Positions 43,298-51,014 of a DNA stretch of 64,000 bases are shown here, one piece after another (positions within the stretch are counted from its first letter, which is position 1; the number at the start of each line of letters is the position of its first letter). The stretch is from the NCBI GenBank assembly GCA_002422605.1, contig DISW01000023.1, positions 372,001-436,000 of the forward strand, given 5' to 3'. The notes beneath the pieces were generated by a model. The model did not search any database. It was not told where the DNA came from and saw nothing but the letters and a program-made list of their open reading frames with translations. A program made the translations under genes and the position numbers. This DNA comes from Bacteriovoracaceae bacterium UBA6200 (GTDB taxonomy: Bacteria; Bdellovibrionota; Bacteriovoracia; Bacteriovoracales; Bacteriovoracaceae).

Positions 43298-43953
43298 ATC
43301 CCTGGAGCAGCTTCCTCCCAGCGACATGTTTACCTGACCAATGCAACTGTGAATTTACCCGGGATGCCCTCATTCGTCAGCCCTCGGCCTTCTGGAGCTC
43401 ATTTGCCTATCTCTTTACAGCTCTTCTTATTTACCGTGAAATAGGGAACAAAACGGTTGAACTTAAAATGTGGGCCGGAGTTTGTTTCTTGATGGGGCTA
43501 TCGAGTCTTTTTGGACATGGTAGCTTTATCAATCTGGCTTTGGCCTTAGATTTTGCTTCTATTATTTTAGTTTTAAGTTTTTTTGCCTTGTTGAATCTGA
43601 TGGGAAATTACCGCGAGAAGATTTTTAGAATATTCTTCATTTTCCTTCTCTATTACATTTCTGTATTTGCAATCATGTATTACATGGATAAATGGCCCAA
43701 GATATTTATTAGCCTTTTAGTCTTTGCTTTTTCACTCTTTGATTTAGTTCGCACTTGTGGAATAGATTTTTTTAAACATCGAGCTCTTCAGATTTCTCTG
43801 GGCATATTGGTCATTTCTTTTGGAATGTTTTTGCTGGATGAATTCCACTTTGGTTGTGAACCTGAAAGCTGGTTTCAGTGGCACTCTTTGTGGCATATTG
43901 GTACGGCCATCTCAATGTATTATTATGGTAAGTGGCGTTTTACTTGTGTCTAA
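43294..43953 (+). CDS. Alkaline ceramidase-like (CREST superfamily) membrane protein
   Basis: The 219-residue protein has about seven membrane helices and the CREST hydrolase residues: CNCE..RDALIRQPS near the N-terminus, GLSSLFGHGSF (Ser, His74), LALDFAS (Asp85), and the late WFQWHSLWH (His196, His200) forming an H-x3-H zinc site. Members are zinc-dependent amide hydrolases, including alkaline ceramidases. Sphingolipids occur in Bacteriovorax-type bacteria, so ceramide turnover is plausible, but the substrate is not proven. The ATG overlaps the stop of the PTPS-like gene (ATGA), and the tail overlaps the next gene by 14 nt on the opposite strand. Confidence 0.8.
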   Translation: MNPWSSFLPATCLPDQCNCEFTRDALIRQPSAFWSSFAYLFTALLIYREIGNKTVELKMWAGVCFLMGLSSLFGHGSFINLALALDFASIILVLSFFALLNLMGNYREKIFRIFFIFLLYYISVFAIMYYMDKWPKIFISLLVFAFSLFDLVRTCGIDFFKHRALQISLGILVISFGMFLLDEFHFGCEPESWFQWHSLWHIGTAISMYYYGKWRFTCV

Positions 43954-44836
43954 ACTGATTTAACCAATTCAGAATTTCTTGATCCATAACTTCAGGAATG
44001 TAACCTTCGTTATTGAGTAACTGCAGCGCCAGAGGGGGATTAAGATCCTTAGGCCATTCATTAAAATAATTCTCTGAAAAATAATGGACCATGGCCGATT
44101 TTAAACACTTCAATAAATGAATGGCGTAAGCATTCATGTCGGCAATGAGATACTCAAATTCATCAGCAAACTCTTTTCTGGAAAGATCGAAATAGTCCAA
44201 AGTTTTATCCAACAGGCCATAAAAGCCAAGTTGCCCCTCATAACAATTATTATGATGATAAAAGTGATCGGCGTGAATCAAATCGTGCATAGTAAAACTT
44301 AGAGCATCTCTTTCCCCAAGGATGTAAGTGGAGAGTCTTTTATCCATGATACAAGTGACACATCTTCTGCCTTGCTTCTGCTGCTGTAATACTTCGCCGG
44401 GAGTAGGAATCCTGAACATCAATTCCAATCCATAGCTCCCACTGATCCATGAAAGGATCGCCCGGTTAACCGAAGCGGGGGTGGACTTAAAAGCAAAATT
44501 GGCAAAAATTTCCTCTATGGTCTCAAACTCTTGAAGGCGTTTTAAAACATTCGATTCAAAATGAAAGGGAAGATTTCGAAAAGGAATGCCATTAATTCTT
44601 AAAACCGATTTTTTGGCCCCTGGCCACGAACCAGGGTTCCGATGTGCTAAGAAAACAATGATATAACAGGCCACAAATTGAGCTTCATTTATTTTTCCAT
44701 CCTGAAGCAACTTGTAAAAAGGTGTCAATTTTGCACCTACTAAAGGTGCTTCCGTATTTAACTCATCCTGAGAAACTAATTTTTTCTTAAAACGCCCTGC
44801 TCTTGAGGATGATTTATTATAGAAATTTTCAGTCAT
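43940..44836 (-). CDS. Unidentified protein with a His-rich helix (HDLIHADHFYHH)
   Basis: The 298-residue protein has no signal peptide or membrane helix. The middle contains GRRCVTCIM followed by ILGERDALSFTMHDLIHADH, with continuing FYHHNN. The H-x3-H-x2-H pattern in a helix suggests a metal site, and the acidic FADEFEYLIADMNAY helix could add ligands, as in diiron or zinc proteins. I do not recognise the family. ATG at 44836. It may be a metal-dependent enzyme; this is inference from motif layout. Confidence 0.65.
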   Translation of the reverse strand: MTENFYNKSSSRAGRFKKKLVSQDELNTEAPLVGAKLTPFYKLLQDGKINEAQFVACYIIVFLAHRNPGSWPGAKKSVLRINGIPFRNLPFHFESNVLKRLQEFETIEEIFANFAFKSTPASVNRAILSWISGSYGLELMFRIPTPGEVLQQQKQGRRCVTCIMDKRLSTYILGERDALSFTMHDLIHADHFYHHNNCYEGQLGFYGLLDKTLDYFDLSRKEFADEFEYLIADMNAYAIHLLKCLKSAMVHYFSENYFNEWPKDLNPPLALQLLNNEGYIPEVMDQEILNWLNQFRHK

Positions 44837-44873
44837 GGTGTATCATTAGCATATTGGACCCAAGGAGGGAAAC

Positions 44874-45110
44874 ATGATTTGGCAAAGTCTTGATAAAGTA
44901 TGGCGTTCCGCCGGTAGAAAACAAGTTAAAGTTAGATTCAACGATTGGTCACATCAAATTAAGTACTTTGTTATTTTAGGTGAGAGCAGTGACGGTAGAC
45001 GCTTTATTGGAAAGCTTGATACAGGGGAAAAAATGAGCTTTTCTAAAAAATCCCGAGGATGGTCTCTCTATCAATCAGAGGATGAGTACCAACAAGCACA
45101 TGCAGTTTAA
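44874..45110 (+). CDS. Hypothetical small cytosolic protein
   Basis: The 78-residue protein has an excellent ribosome-binding site (AAGGAGGGAAAC-ATG), which supports that it is real. It is rich in Lys, Ser and aromatic residues (WQSLDKVWRSAGRKQVKVRF) and looks like a small beta-rich domain. No family was recognised. It lies divergent from the gene at 43940-44836. Its stop overlaps the hotdog gene by 4 nt. Confidence 0.7.
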   Translation: MIWQSLDKVWRSAGRKQVKVRFNDWSHQIKYFVILGESSDGRRFIGKLDTGEKMSFSKKSRGWSLYQSEDEYQQAHAV

Positions 45111-45556
45111 GCTTTCTTTCTGATGTAGAGAACCTTATCTACTTCAGCAATCAACTTTCCGTCCTTGTCTTTAATTTCGACTTTAAAAATATAATCCATT
45201 TTATTCTGGGCCACTAAGGTGGCCCTAATTTCTTTTAAATGATCTTCCGTAAGATTAAATTCCGCAAAGACCGTTCCTTTTCCAGGTTTTCTGAAATTGA
45301 TAGTGGCGGCTTTGTCCCAAACAATATATTCGGGACCTAGATTTTTAATCAGCATTAGCATGTACCAAGGATCAACCATGGCATAAAGGGAGCCACCGAA
45401 CTGCGTACCCATATAATTTTTATTATAAAAAGTGAGCTTCATAGAAACTCTGGCATAGCGGTAATCTTTGGTCATCTTGTGAAGTTTTACGCCTGCACCC
45501 AGAAAGGGCCCGTAGAAATTAATGACTTTTTCCAAAAATAGCTGACGTAATCTCAT
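45107..45556 (-). CDS. DUF4442 hotdog-fold thioesterase-like protein
   Basis: The 149-residue protein has the DUF4442 layout: a helix then RVSMKLTFYNKNYMGTQFGG, SLYAMVDPWYMLML, and the strand WDKAATINFRKPGKG. The fold is that of acyl-CoA thioesterases, and it probably acts on acyl-CoA or acyl-ACP. It is the last of three genes in a minus-strand unit led by a TetR regulator, with 4-nt overlaps throughout (45556/45553 and 45978/45975). Confidence 0.82.
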   Translation of the reverse strand: MRLRQLFLEKVINFYGPFLGAGVKLHKMTKDYRYARVSMKLTFYNKNYMGTQFGGSLYAMVDPWYMLMLIKNLGPEYIVWDKAATINFRKPGKGTVFAEFNLTEDHLKEIRATLVAQNKMDYIFKVEIKDKDGKLIAEVDKVLYIRKKA

Positions 45557-45978
45557 AATATTTTCACATGTGTTTCTGCATGAGCAATCAAGTCACCGTC
45601 AGGGGACGTTAAGTCTGCTCTCATAAAGATAAAATTCTTGGTCTTTTTTAATATGGAAGCTTCAATCAGGCAATGACCCATCTCTTTTGTAAAGGCCTGG
45701 AGGTAAGTAATATTCATCGATAGAGTAATACATGGAGCATTGGCCGTCATAAAACTAAGAGGTCCAAAAACTTCATCAATACAGGCCGCCAGCATTCCAC
45801 CTTGATAAAGACCAACAGGGTTGGTGAATCTTTGTTGAAAAGGAACTTTGGCCTTTAAATTTTTTCCAGGATTCATTTCCACATACTCAAGTCCCAGTTC
45901 TCCCAGTGTAGGAGGAGGAAGTTGTAGGTTTTTAGGGAATTTCTTAATCAACTCTAAAAATTCTTTGTGAGCGCTCAT
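45553..45978 (-). CDS. PaaI-like hotdog-fold thioesterase
   Basis: The 141-residue protein has the PaaI/YbgC-type hotdog core: NPVGLYQGGMLAACIDEVFGPLSF (helix with the catalytic-like Asp/Glu) and SMNITYLQAFTKE. Such enzymes hydrolyse aryl- or acyl-CoA thioesters. It sits between the TetR gene and the DUF4442 gene with 4-nt overlaps on both sides, so all three are translated together. Confidence 0.85.
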   Translation of the reverse strand: MSAHKEFLELIKKFPKNLQLPPPTLGELGLEYVEMNPGKNLKAKVPFQQRFTNPVGLYQGGMLAACIDEVFGPLSFMTANAPCITLSMNITYLQAFTKEMGHCLIEASILKKTKNFIFMRADLTSPDGDLIAHAETHVKIL

Positions 45979-46523
45979 AATTTGATACTTTTTAAATATG
46001 TTTTTAAATTTTTAACTACAAGGTCAGGATCATCATCCATACGGGCTATTTGGATACTTCCCTGAATGAGTGCCATGACACTGCTCACAGCATCTTTTCG
46101 GGGGATTTTAGTTGGTATCTTTTTAAATAACTGAGTCAGCCAATCCCGATGGAGCTCATGAAGTTTAGTAATTTCGACTTTAAGATTTTGATCTACTAAT
46201 TGCCATTCAAGACTTAGCGCTCCCACCGGACAAATGCGCTGTTTTTTTACAATCCAGTCTGTAAGCTTATGGGCATAGTTTATCACTTGTTTTTCAGGAG
46301 TGAGATGTTCGTACTTTTTAACCCAACTACAGAATGATTCTTGATAGAAACGATACAGTTCGATCGCTAAGGCATTTTTGGAAGGATAGTGATGATAGAG
46401 GCTGGCCTTTTTGATATTAAGAGAAGTTGCCAATTCCTGGAGGCTAAAACCGTTAAGCCCTCGGGCAAGTAGCATTCGACTTGCTTCATGTAATAACTCG
46501 ATTTTTGTTGTAGCTGTCGACAT
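45975..46523 (-). CDS. TetR/AcrR-family transcriptional regulator
   Basis: The 182-residue protein has an N-terminal HTH (about 8-50): HEASRMLLARGLNGFSLQELATSLNIKKASLYHHYPSK, spread over the typical TetR helices. The C-terminal ligand domain is unspecific. It faces the thiolase gene across a 68-nt region containing a perfect TetR-type palindrome (46551-46570), so it probably controls both directions, including itself and the hotdog genes. The ligand is likely an acyl-CoA or fatty acid, judging by the neighbours. Confidence 0.9.
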   Translation of the reverse strand: MSTATTKIELLHEASRMLLARGLNGFSLQELATSLNIKKASLYHHYPSKNALAIELYRFYQESFCSWVKKYEHLTPEKQVINYAHKLTDWIVKKQRICPVGALSLEWQLVDQNLKVEITKLHELHRDWLTQLFKKIPTKIPRKDAVSSVMALIQGSIQIARMDDDPDLVVKNLKTYLKSIKL

Positions 46524-46550
46524 GAGACCAATCCTCGTTTACACTATCCT

Positions 46551-46570
46551 AACCTACCGACCGGTAGGTT
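46551..46570. promoter_or_regulatory. TetR operator palindrome
   Basis: AACCTACCGACCGGTAGGTT consists of AACCTACC and its exact inverse repeat GGTAGGTT around GACC. The core ACCGACCGGT type is a common TetR-family operator. It is located between the divergent tetR and thiolase starts. Confidence 0.75.
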
Positions 46571-46591
46571 GTCAAAAAAGGAAATATTTTT

Positions 46592-47857
46592 ATGAGAAAA
46601 GTTGCAATAATTAATGGTTCACGAACTCCCTTTGTAAAATCCATGGCCCAGTATCAGGGCGCCGGAAATTACGATCTTTTAAGTACTGCTTTTAATGATC
46701 TGATTAAAAAAAATAAACTTGAAGGAAAAATGCTGGGTGATGTGATCATGGGAACCGTCATGAATCATCCCTTCGATTGGAATCTCTCACGTGAGGTCGT
46801 ATTAGGTTCGGGCCTTGCCCATGAGACTCCAGGATTCAATATACAAAGGGCCTGTGGAACAGGTCTTGAAGCGGCAAATATTCTGGGTTTAAAAATTGCT
46901 TCAGGTCAGGTTGAAGTCGGTATCGCAGGTGGTTCCGATACCAATTCTGATATCCCCCTGATTGGACAGAGAAAACTTACTCATTGGCTTATCCGCTTAC
47001 AAAATGCCAAATCACTCGGCGAGAAACTAAAAGTCATTGCAGACTTTAACCCGAAATATTTAAAACCTCAGCTTCCGGCGGTTAAAGAACCTCGTACAGG
47101 ACTTTCCATGGGAGAGCATACAGAACTGATGGTTAAGGAATGGAAGATCTCACGTAAAGAACAGGATCAACTGGCCTATGAATCTCATCAGAAAGCCGCT
47201 AAGGCCTATGAGGAAGGTTTTCATGATGATCTTCTGGTAAGCTTTAAAAAAGTTTCTAAGGATACAATCACCAGAAAAGATACGACCGTTGAAAAACTCG
47301 CTAAACTTAAACCCGCCTTTGATAAATCAGGAGCTGGAAGTCTGACTGCAGGAAATTCAACGCCCCTTACTGATGGAGCTTCTGTGGTGTTACTCTCATC
47401 AGAAGAGTGGGCCAAAGAAAACAATCTGGAAGTATCGGCTTATTTAAAAGATTGTGAAGTGGCGGCCCTTGATTTTGTAAAGGGTGCAGGGCTTTTGATG
47501 GCCCCTACAGTTGCCGTCTCTCGTCTTCTTGCACGCAACAACCTTCAACTATCGGATTTTGATTTTTATGAAATTCACGAAGCCTTTGCCGGACAAGTTC
47601 TCTGTACACTTAAGGCCTGGGAAGATGCGGATTACTGTCAAAACGTTTTAAAACGTGACGCTCCCTTGGGTTCTATTGATAGAACGAAAATGAATATCAA
47701 AGGTGGAAGTCTCGCTCTTGGCCATCCATTTGCGGCGACAGGGGGAAGAATTATTGCTTCAGCTGCGAAAATCCTCAAAGAAAAAGGCCAGGGAAGAATT
47801 CTTATTTCGATCTGTACAGCAGGGGGGATGGGAGTGGCGGCCATTATTGAGCGGTAA
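46592..47857 (+). CDS. fadA: Acetyl-CoA C-acyltransferase (thiolase)
   Basis: The 421-residue enzyme has the acyl-accepting Cys88 (NIQRACGTGLE), the late ENEAF-like block as EIHEAFAGQ, the GHPFAATGGR motif, and the second catalytic Cys in CTAGGMGVA. The EIHEAFA block (His instead of Asn) is as found in FadI/AtoB relatives. It cleaves or forms 3-ketoacyl-CoA in beta-oxidation. It is controlled from the operator at 46551-46570. AAAGGAA precedes the ATG. The assignment between fadA and fadI names is not certain. Confidence 0.9.
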   Translation: MRKVAIINGSRTPFVKSMAQYQGAGNYDLLSTAFNDLIKKNKLEGKMLGDVIMGTVMNHPFDWNLSREVVLGSGLAHETPGFNIQRACGTGLEAANILGLKIASGQVEVGIAGGSDTNSDIPLIGQRKLTHWLIRLQNAKSLGEKLKVIADFNPKYLKPQLPAVKEPRTGLSMGEHTELMVKEWKISRKEQDQLAYESHQKAAKAYEEGFHDDLLVSFKKVSKDTITRKDTTVEKLAKLKPAFDKSGAGSLTAGNSTPLTDGASVVLLSSEEWAKENNLEVSAYLKDCEVAALDFVKGAGLLMAPTVAVSRLLARNNLQLSDFDFYEIHEAFAGQVLCTLKAWEDADYCQNVLKRDAPLGSIDRTKMNIKGGSLALGHPFAATGGRIIASAAKILKEKGQGRILISICTAGGMGVAAIIER

Positions 47858-47862
47858 ATAAT

Positions 47863-48381
47863 ATGCATATGATTCTTCGTACCATTCTTATCTTTTTCAA
47901 AAGGGGTCTCCTAAGGCCAGCTCACATAGGAGACCCTACCTTGATCAGCATGCGCGTTCTGCCAACAGACCTTGATCTACTGTGGCATGTAAATAATGGC
48001 GTCTATTTCTCGTTCATGGACTTTGGCCGTTGGGATATGGTTTTCCGTACAGGTCTCTATAAACTTTCAACGCAAAACAAGATTTATGCTGTCGTTGCAG
48101 GAGAAAATATAAAGTTTAAAAAATCTCTAAAACTTTGGGATAAATTTCAAATTGAAACTCAAAATATTGGTTTTGATGATAAGTATTTTTTTGTGAGACA
48201 AAAGTTCCTTCTTAAGAATGAGGTTATGGCGATTGGCCTAGTTAAAATTCGTTTTTTAAAGAAGGGAGGCGGGACTATTTCACCTCATGAGATTATGGAG
48301 AAATTAGGCGACCATAATCTCTCAATGAATACAAAATTAGGAGAGGATTGGTTTAACATGGATCGTCAGTATTTAATTTAA
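47863..48381 (+). CDS. THEM6-like hotdog thioesterase
   Basis: The 172-residue protein begins with a hydrophobic helix (MILRTILIFFKRGLLR) and continues with TDLDLLWHVNNGVYFSFMDF, a hotdog signature of the THEM6/4-hydroxybenzoyl-CoA thioesterase group. It may be membrane-associated by its N-terminus. It is 5 nt downstream of the thiolase and is thus likely part of the same unit, hydrolysing acyl-CoA products. The start may be ATG at 47863 or 47869. No terminator was identified right after it. Confidence 0.8.
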   Translation: MHMILRTILIFFKRGLLRPAHIGDPTLISMRVLPTDLDLLWHVNNGVYFSFMDFGRWDMVFRTGLYKLSTQNKIYAVVAGENIKFKKSLKLWDKFQIETQNIGFDDKYFFVRQKFLLKNEVMAIGLVKIRFLKKGGGTISPHEIMEKLGDHNLSMNTKLGEDWFNMDRQYLI

Positions 48382-48569
48382 TAATATTTAATTCGTGTGA
48401 AGATTTTGTCAGGACTTAGTTTTGAGTTAAAAATAAATTCTTACTTGGAAGTTTGAAAAATAATTAAAAAGTAGCTACTTCCGAATGAAAAATTATATTC
48501 CCCATAAAAGTTAGGTCTAAGCCCTTAAGCTAAGTTTAAGTCAACTTAAGTAGACCTCTAAGTTAAAAA

Positions 48570-48586
48570 TTCAAGTGTCACTTGAA
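48570..48586. promoter_or_regulatory. Perfect palindrome upstream of the secreted Cys-pair genes
   Basis: TTCAAGTGTCACTTGAA is an exact 8+1+8 inverted repeat located 10 nt before the Shine-Dalgarno GGAGG (48597-48601) of the gene starting at 48610. It could be a repressor operator or an RNA hairpin with a tight loop. The surrounding 48382-48569 is AT-rich with repeated TTAAG motifs. Confidence 0.4.
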
Positions 48587-48609
48587 ACTAAACAATGGAG
48601 GTAATTTAA

Positions 48610-49053
48610 GTGAAAAAGTTAGCACTATCACTCTGTCTTTTGACGATGGGAGCGGCCCACGCTTCTGATATCGTCGTTCTGGAAACTCTCGACTTCTTTA
48701 CCAATGGAAAAGCGGAAGCTCGCTTTGAAGTGAATAAGGAACTGGGTAGGGCCTGGGTTGTTATGGATATTACCGAATTCCGGCGAGGTCCAAGAAGCGA
48801 ACACCGCACCAGAGAAATTCGTGAATTGGTTCCTGGATTAAGTTACGATGCTAGCACCAAAACTATTGTCTATGACAAAGATGGGGCCATTCATGACTGT
48901 GCCAAAGTAAGTCCGAGGGGTAGATCGATTTTTCGTTATGATAAAATCACACCCCTTAATTGCTCACTTAAAGTAAAGAAAGTGAGAAAAGAAGTTGATG
49001 ACGGCTTTCGCATCCGCCATCAATCAGTAATGCAAGCAGTCCTTACTTACTAA
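48610..49053 (+). CDS. Small secreted Cys-pair protein, paralogue 1
   Basis: The 147-residue protein has a signal peptide (1-19, AHA/SD) and a beta-rich mature domain. It shares with the genes at 49083 and 49710 the block PGL.(Y/F)D, then D.CAKV..RG.SIFR.DKI, then C, with two conserved cysteines likely to form a disulfide. The start is GTG with a strong GGAGG. No known family was recognised. The three copies probably arose by tandem duplication. A role outside the cell is likely from the signal peptide but not known. Confidence 0.78.
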   Translation: MKKLALSLCLLTMGAAHASDIVVLETLDFFTNGKAEARFEVNKELGRAWVVMDITEFRRGPRSEHRTREIRELVPGLSYDASTKTIVYDKDGAIHDCAKVSPRGRSIFRYDKITPLNCSLKVKKVRKEVDDGFRIRHQSVMQAVLTY

Positions 49054-49082
49054 TTGTCGACATTTACACCTAGGGGTTCGAA

Positions 49083-49520
49083 ATGAAAAAGCTCGCACTT
49101 TCTCTTTCTTTATTTGTCATGGCCTCCGCACACGCCGCTTCAATGATAATTTTAGAAATTCCTACATCCCATTGGACAACAGGGAATGAAACTGTGTTTG
49201 AAGTGAATAAAACACAAGGTCGCGCTTGGGTTGCCCTTTTTGCTCAACAGGGTAGACGGAACGATAGAGTTTATCAGGAACATCGGACTCGCGTACCTGG
49301 ATTGTATTTTGATTCTTCTTTATCAAAAATTATGCTGGAAAAAGATGGTGGCCTTATTGAATGCGCCAATGTCAGAACCAGAGGTCGATCCATTTTTCGA
49401 CACGATAAAATCACACCAACTGGTTGTCAGTTGAAAGTGAAAAGAGTGAAGAAATATATTGATGATGGTTATCGTGGACATAGAGTTGATATGACTCAAG
49501 TTCATCTCATTACGAGGTAA
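49083..49520 (+). CDS. Small secreted Cys-pair protein, paralogue 2
   Basis: The 145-residue protein is closest to paralogue 1 (signal MKKLALSLSLFVMASAHA; block RVPGLYFDSS, LIECANVRTRGRSIFRHDKI and the second Cys in TGCQLKVKR). It starts 30 nt after the stop of paralogue 1 and is followed by a long hairpin at 49528-49562, so the first two copies form one unit. Function is unknown. It has a basic mature domain. Confidence 0.78.
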   Translation: MKKLALSLSLFVMASAHAASMIILEIPTSHWTTGNETVFEVNKTQGRAWVALFAQQGRRNDRVYQEHRTRVPGLYFDSSLSKIMLEKDGGLIECANVRTRGRSIFRHDKITPTGCQLKVKRVKKYIDDGYRGHRVDMTQVHLITR

Positions 49521-49527
49521 TTTTTCT

Positions 49528-49562
49528 GGAGATGACGTGTACAAACCGTACACGTCATCTCT
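49528..49562 (+). terminator. Terminator-like hairpin after paralogues 1 and 2
   Basis: GAGATGACGTGTAC (49529-49542) and GTACACGTCATCTC (49548-49561) form a perfect 14-bp stem with an AAACC loop, extended by a G-U pair. The following CTTCTC is only weakly U-rich. Confidence 0.6.
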
Positions 49563-49709
49563 TCTCACTCTTAAAAAACGACTGTGCAAACACTGCTACA
49601 AAATCTATCTTAATAGTTTGTTCAAATATGATTAAGACATACCTGACATCTTTTATTTCATAAACCTCTTTGCTAATTTTCCGTTTCTATTAATGTCAAA
49701 GGAGATTTT

Positions 49710-50117
49710 ATGAAAATGTTAGCTCTTGTTCTGTCTCTCATGATCGGTCAAGCCTTCGCAGGTTCAGTAGACGTTTTGAATGTGAAACATGACTTTCGAA
49801 ATGCTGATGCGAAGTCATCATTTTTCATTAAGTATGGAACGAGTGATGTAAAGATTTTGACTCAAGTTGAAGAGCAGATGCAATATGGTGATCAACATTA
49901 TGTAACAAATTACCATTACTCAACTCTTCCAGGTCTTAACTTTGATTCAAACAGTAACGAAATCACATATACTGCAGATAATGGAGAAACCGTTGTTTGT
50001 GCTAAAGTTGTACAACGTGGAGTATCGGTTTTCCGTCATAACCGTGTTTACAATCAAGATTGCCGCTTCAAAATTAAGACGTCCTTTGACACAGTTAAAG
50101 TTCGTTTAGAATATTAA
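49710..50117 (+). CDS. Small secreted Cys-pair protein, paralogue 3
   Basis: The 135-residue protein is more diverged than the other two: signal MKMLALVLSLMIGQAFA, then LPGLNFDSN, VVCAKVVQRGVSVFRHNRV and the second Cys in NQDCRFKIK. The conserved skeleton (PGL.FD, C, RG.S.FRH, C) places it in the same family. It has its own ribosome-binding site (AAAGGAGATTTT) and probably its own promoter in 49563-49700. A hairpin follows at 50133-50155. Confidence 0.76.
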   Translation: MKMLALVLSLMIGQAFAGSVDVLNVKHDFRNADAKSSFFIKYGTSDVKILTQVEEQMQYGDQHYVTNYHYSTLPGLNFDSNSNEITYTADNGETVVCAKVVQRGVSVFRHNRVYNQDCRFKIKTSFDTVKVRLEY

Positions 50118-50132
50118 TTAGCTTTCTTCATG

Positions 50133-50155
50133 TGGTGGATGTTTAACATCCACCA
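50133..50155 (+). terminator. Hairpin after paralogue 3
   Basis: TGGTGGATGTT (50133-50143) and AACATCCACCA (50145-50155) form a near-perfect palindrome that can fold as a stem of 9-10 bp with a tight loop. It lacks a clear T-run. It overlaps the promoter region of the next gene. Confidence 0.45.
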
Positions 50156-50170
50156 TGTATAATGACAGGC

Positions 50171-50845
50171 ATGAAGCCTATTACGATCACTTATCCGACT
50201 CACATTCAACAAAGAAAGCTTGGCGATAAACTTTACGTTCTTGAAGCCATTCGGGACCTAGATGAGGCGATAGATCTCATTTGTGAGGCCATGACTCCGG
50301 AAGAACAGCTGGATCCTTTTGCGGAAGATCTTTGTCCTTATTTCGGAATTCTCTGGCCGGCAGCAGAAGCTCTCTCTCAATTTTTAGGCGAGCATCCTGA
50401 AATCGTAAAAAATAAGAGCGTATTGGAGCTTGGTTGCGGATTAGGGTTTCCGTCATTAGTGGCAACTCACTTAGGTGGTGAAGTTCTTGCTACAGATTTT
50501 CATCCCGATGTGGAGGCTTACTTTAAAAGAAATTGTCGTCATTCATCCCTTACCTGTTCTTATCAGCGCTTAAATTGGCGAGAAGATGGTGAAGAACTGG
50601 GCCTCTTTGATGTGGTAATGGGATCAGATATTCTTTATGAATCTAAGCATGCTAGTGAAGTGGCGCTCGGGCTTATCAAATTTCTTAAACCAGGTGGAAC
50701 TATACTTTTGGCAGATCCCGGCAGGAGTTATCTTCAACGCTTCATTCAAGCGATGACAGAATTAGGCTACCGGGATGATATGACTATCATGACTGCTGCT
50801 GCTAAAGATCATTTTATGGTGAAGTTTACTAAGAGCGGGAATTAG
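50171..50845 (+). CDS. METTL21-like (Methyltransf_16) SAM methyltransferase
   Basis: The protein of about 224 residues has a PFAEDLCPYFGILWPAAE lead-in, motif I LELGCGLGFPSLVATHLGG, then ATDFHPDV, and motif IV GSDILYE, which together mark the Methyltransf_16/METTL21 group of protein lysine methyltransferases. The target is unknown. No Shine-Dalgarno is evident; a TATAAT lies 7 nt before the ATG at 50171 (leaderless-like). An alternative in-frame ATG is at 50162. Confidence 0.82.
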   Translation: MKPITITYPTHIQQRKLGDKLYVLEAIRDLDEAIDLICEAMTPEEQLDPFAEDLCPYFGILWPAAEALSQFLGEHPEIVKNKSVLELGCGLGFPSLVATHLGGEVLATDFHPDVEAYFKRNCRHSSLTCSYQRLNWREDGEELGLFDVVMGSDILYESKHASEVALGLIKFLKPGGTILLADPGRSYLQRFIQAMTELGYRDDMTIMTAAAKDHFMVKFTKSGN

Positions 50846-50910
50846 TTGATGTACTGAGTGAAGTAGTAAAGGCTAAAGGCCATGGCCATAAAAGTAAATT
50901 TCAAAATCAT
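50842..50910 (-). CDS. Very small hydrophobic peptide (22 residues)
   Basis: A short frame encodes MILKFTFMAMAFSLYYFTQYIN, hydrophobic throughout and shaped like a single membrane helix. Support comes from a very good Shine-Dalgarno (AGGAGG, 50916-50921, 5 nt before the ATG) and a promoter (TTGAGA, 18 nt, TAGAAT) about 35-65 nt upstream. Its stop overlaps the end of the methyltransferase gene by 4 nt. I judge it likely expressed but without known function. Confidence 0.45.
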   Translation of the reverse strand: MILKFTFMAMAFSLYYFTQYIN

Positions 50911-50945
50911 TCTCTCCTCCTTGAGAAAAATCAAATATCTCATTC

Positions 50946-50975
50946 ATTCTAGCGTTATGTAACTTGTTCTCTCAA
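50946..50975 (-). promoter_or_regulatory. Promoter of the small hydrophobic peptide
   Basis: On the minus strand TTGAGA (50975-50970), an 18-nt spacer and TAGAAT (50951-50946). The same TAGAAT -10 box occurs in the two gliding-locus promoters. Confidence 0.45.
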
Positions 50976-51014
50976 GGGGAAAAATATTAAGATTTCAAAG
51001 ACTGCTTTTGTCGG

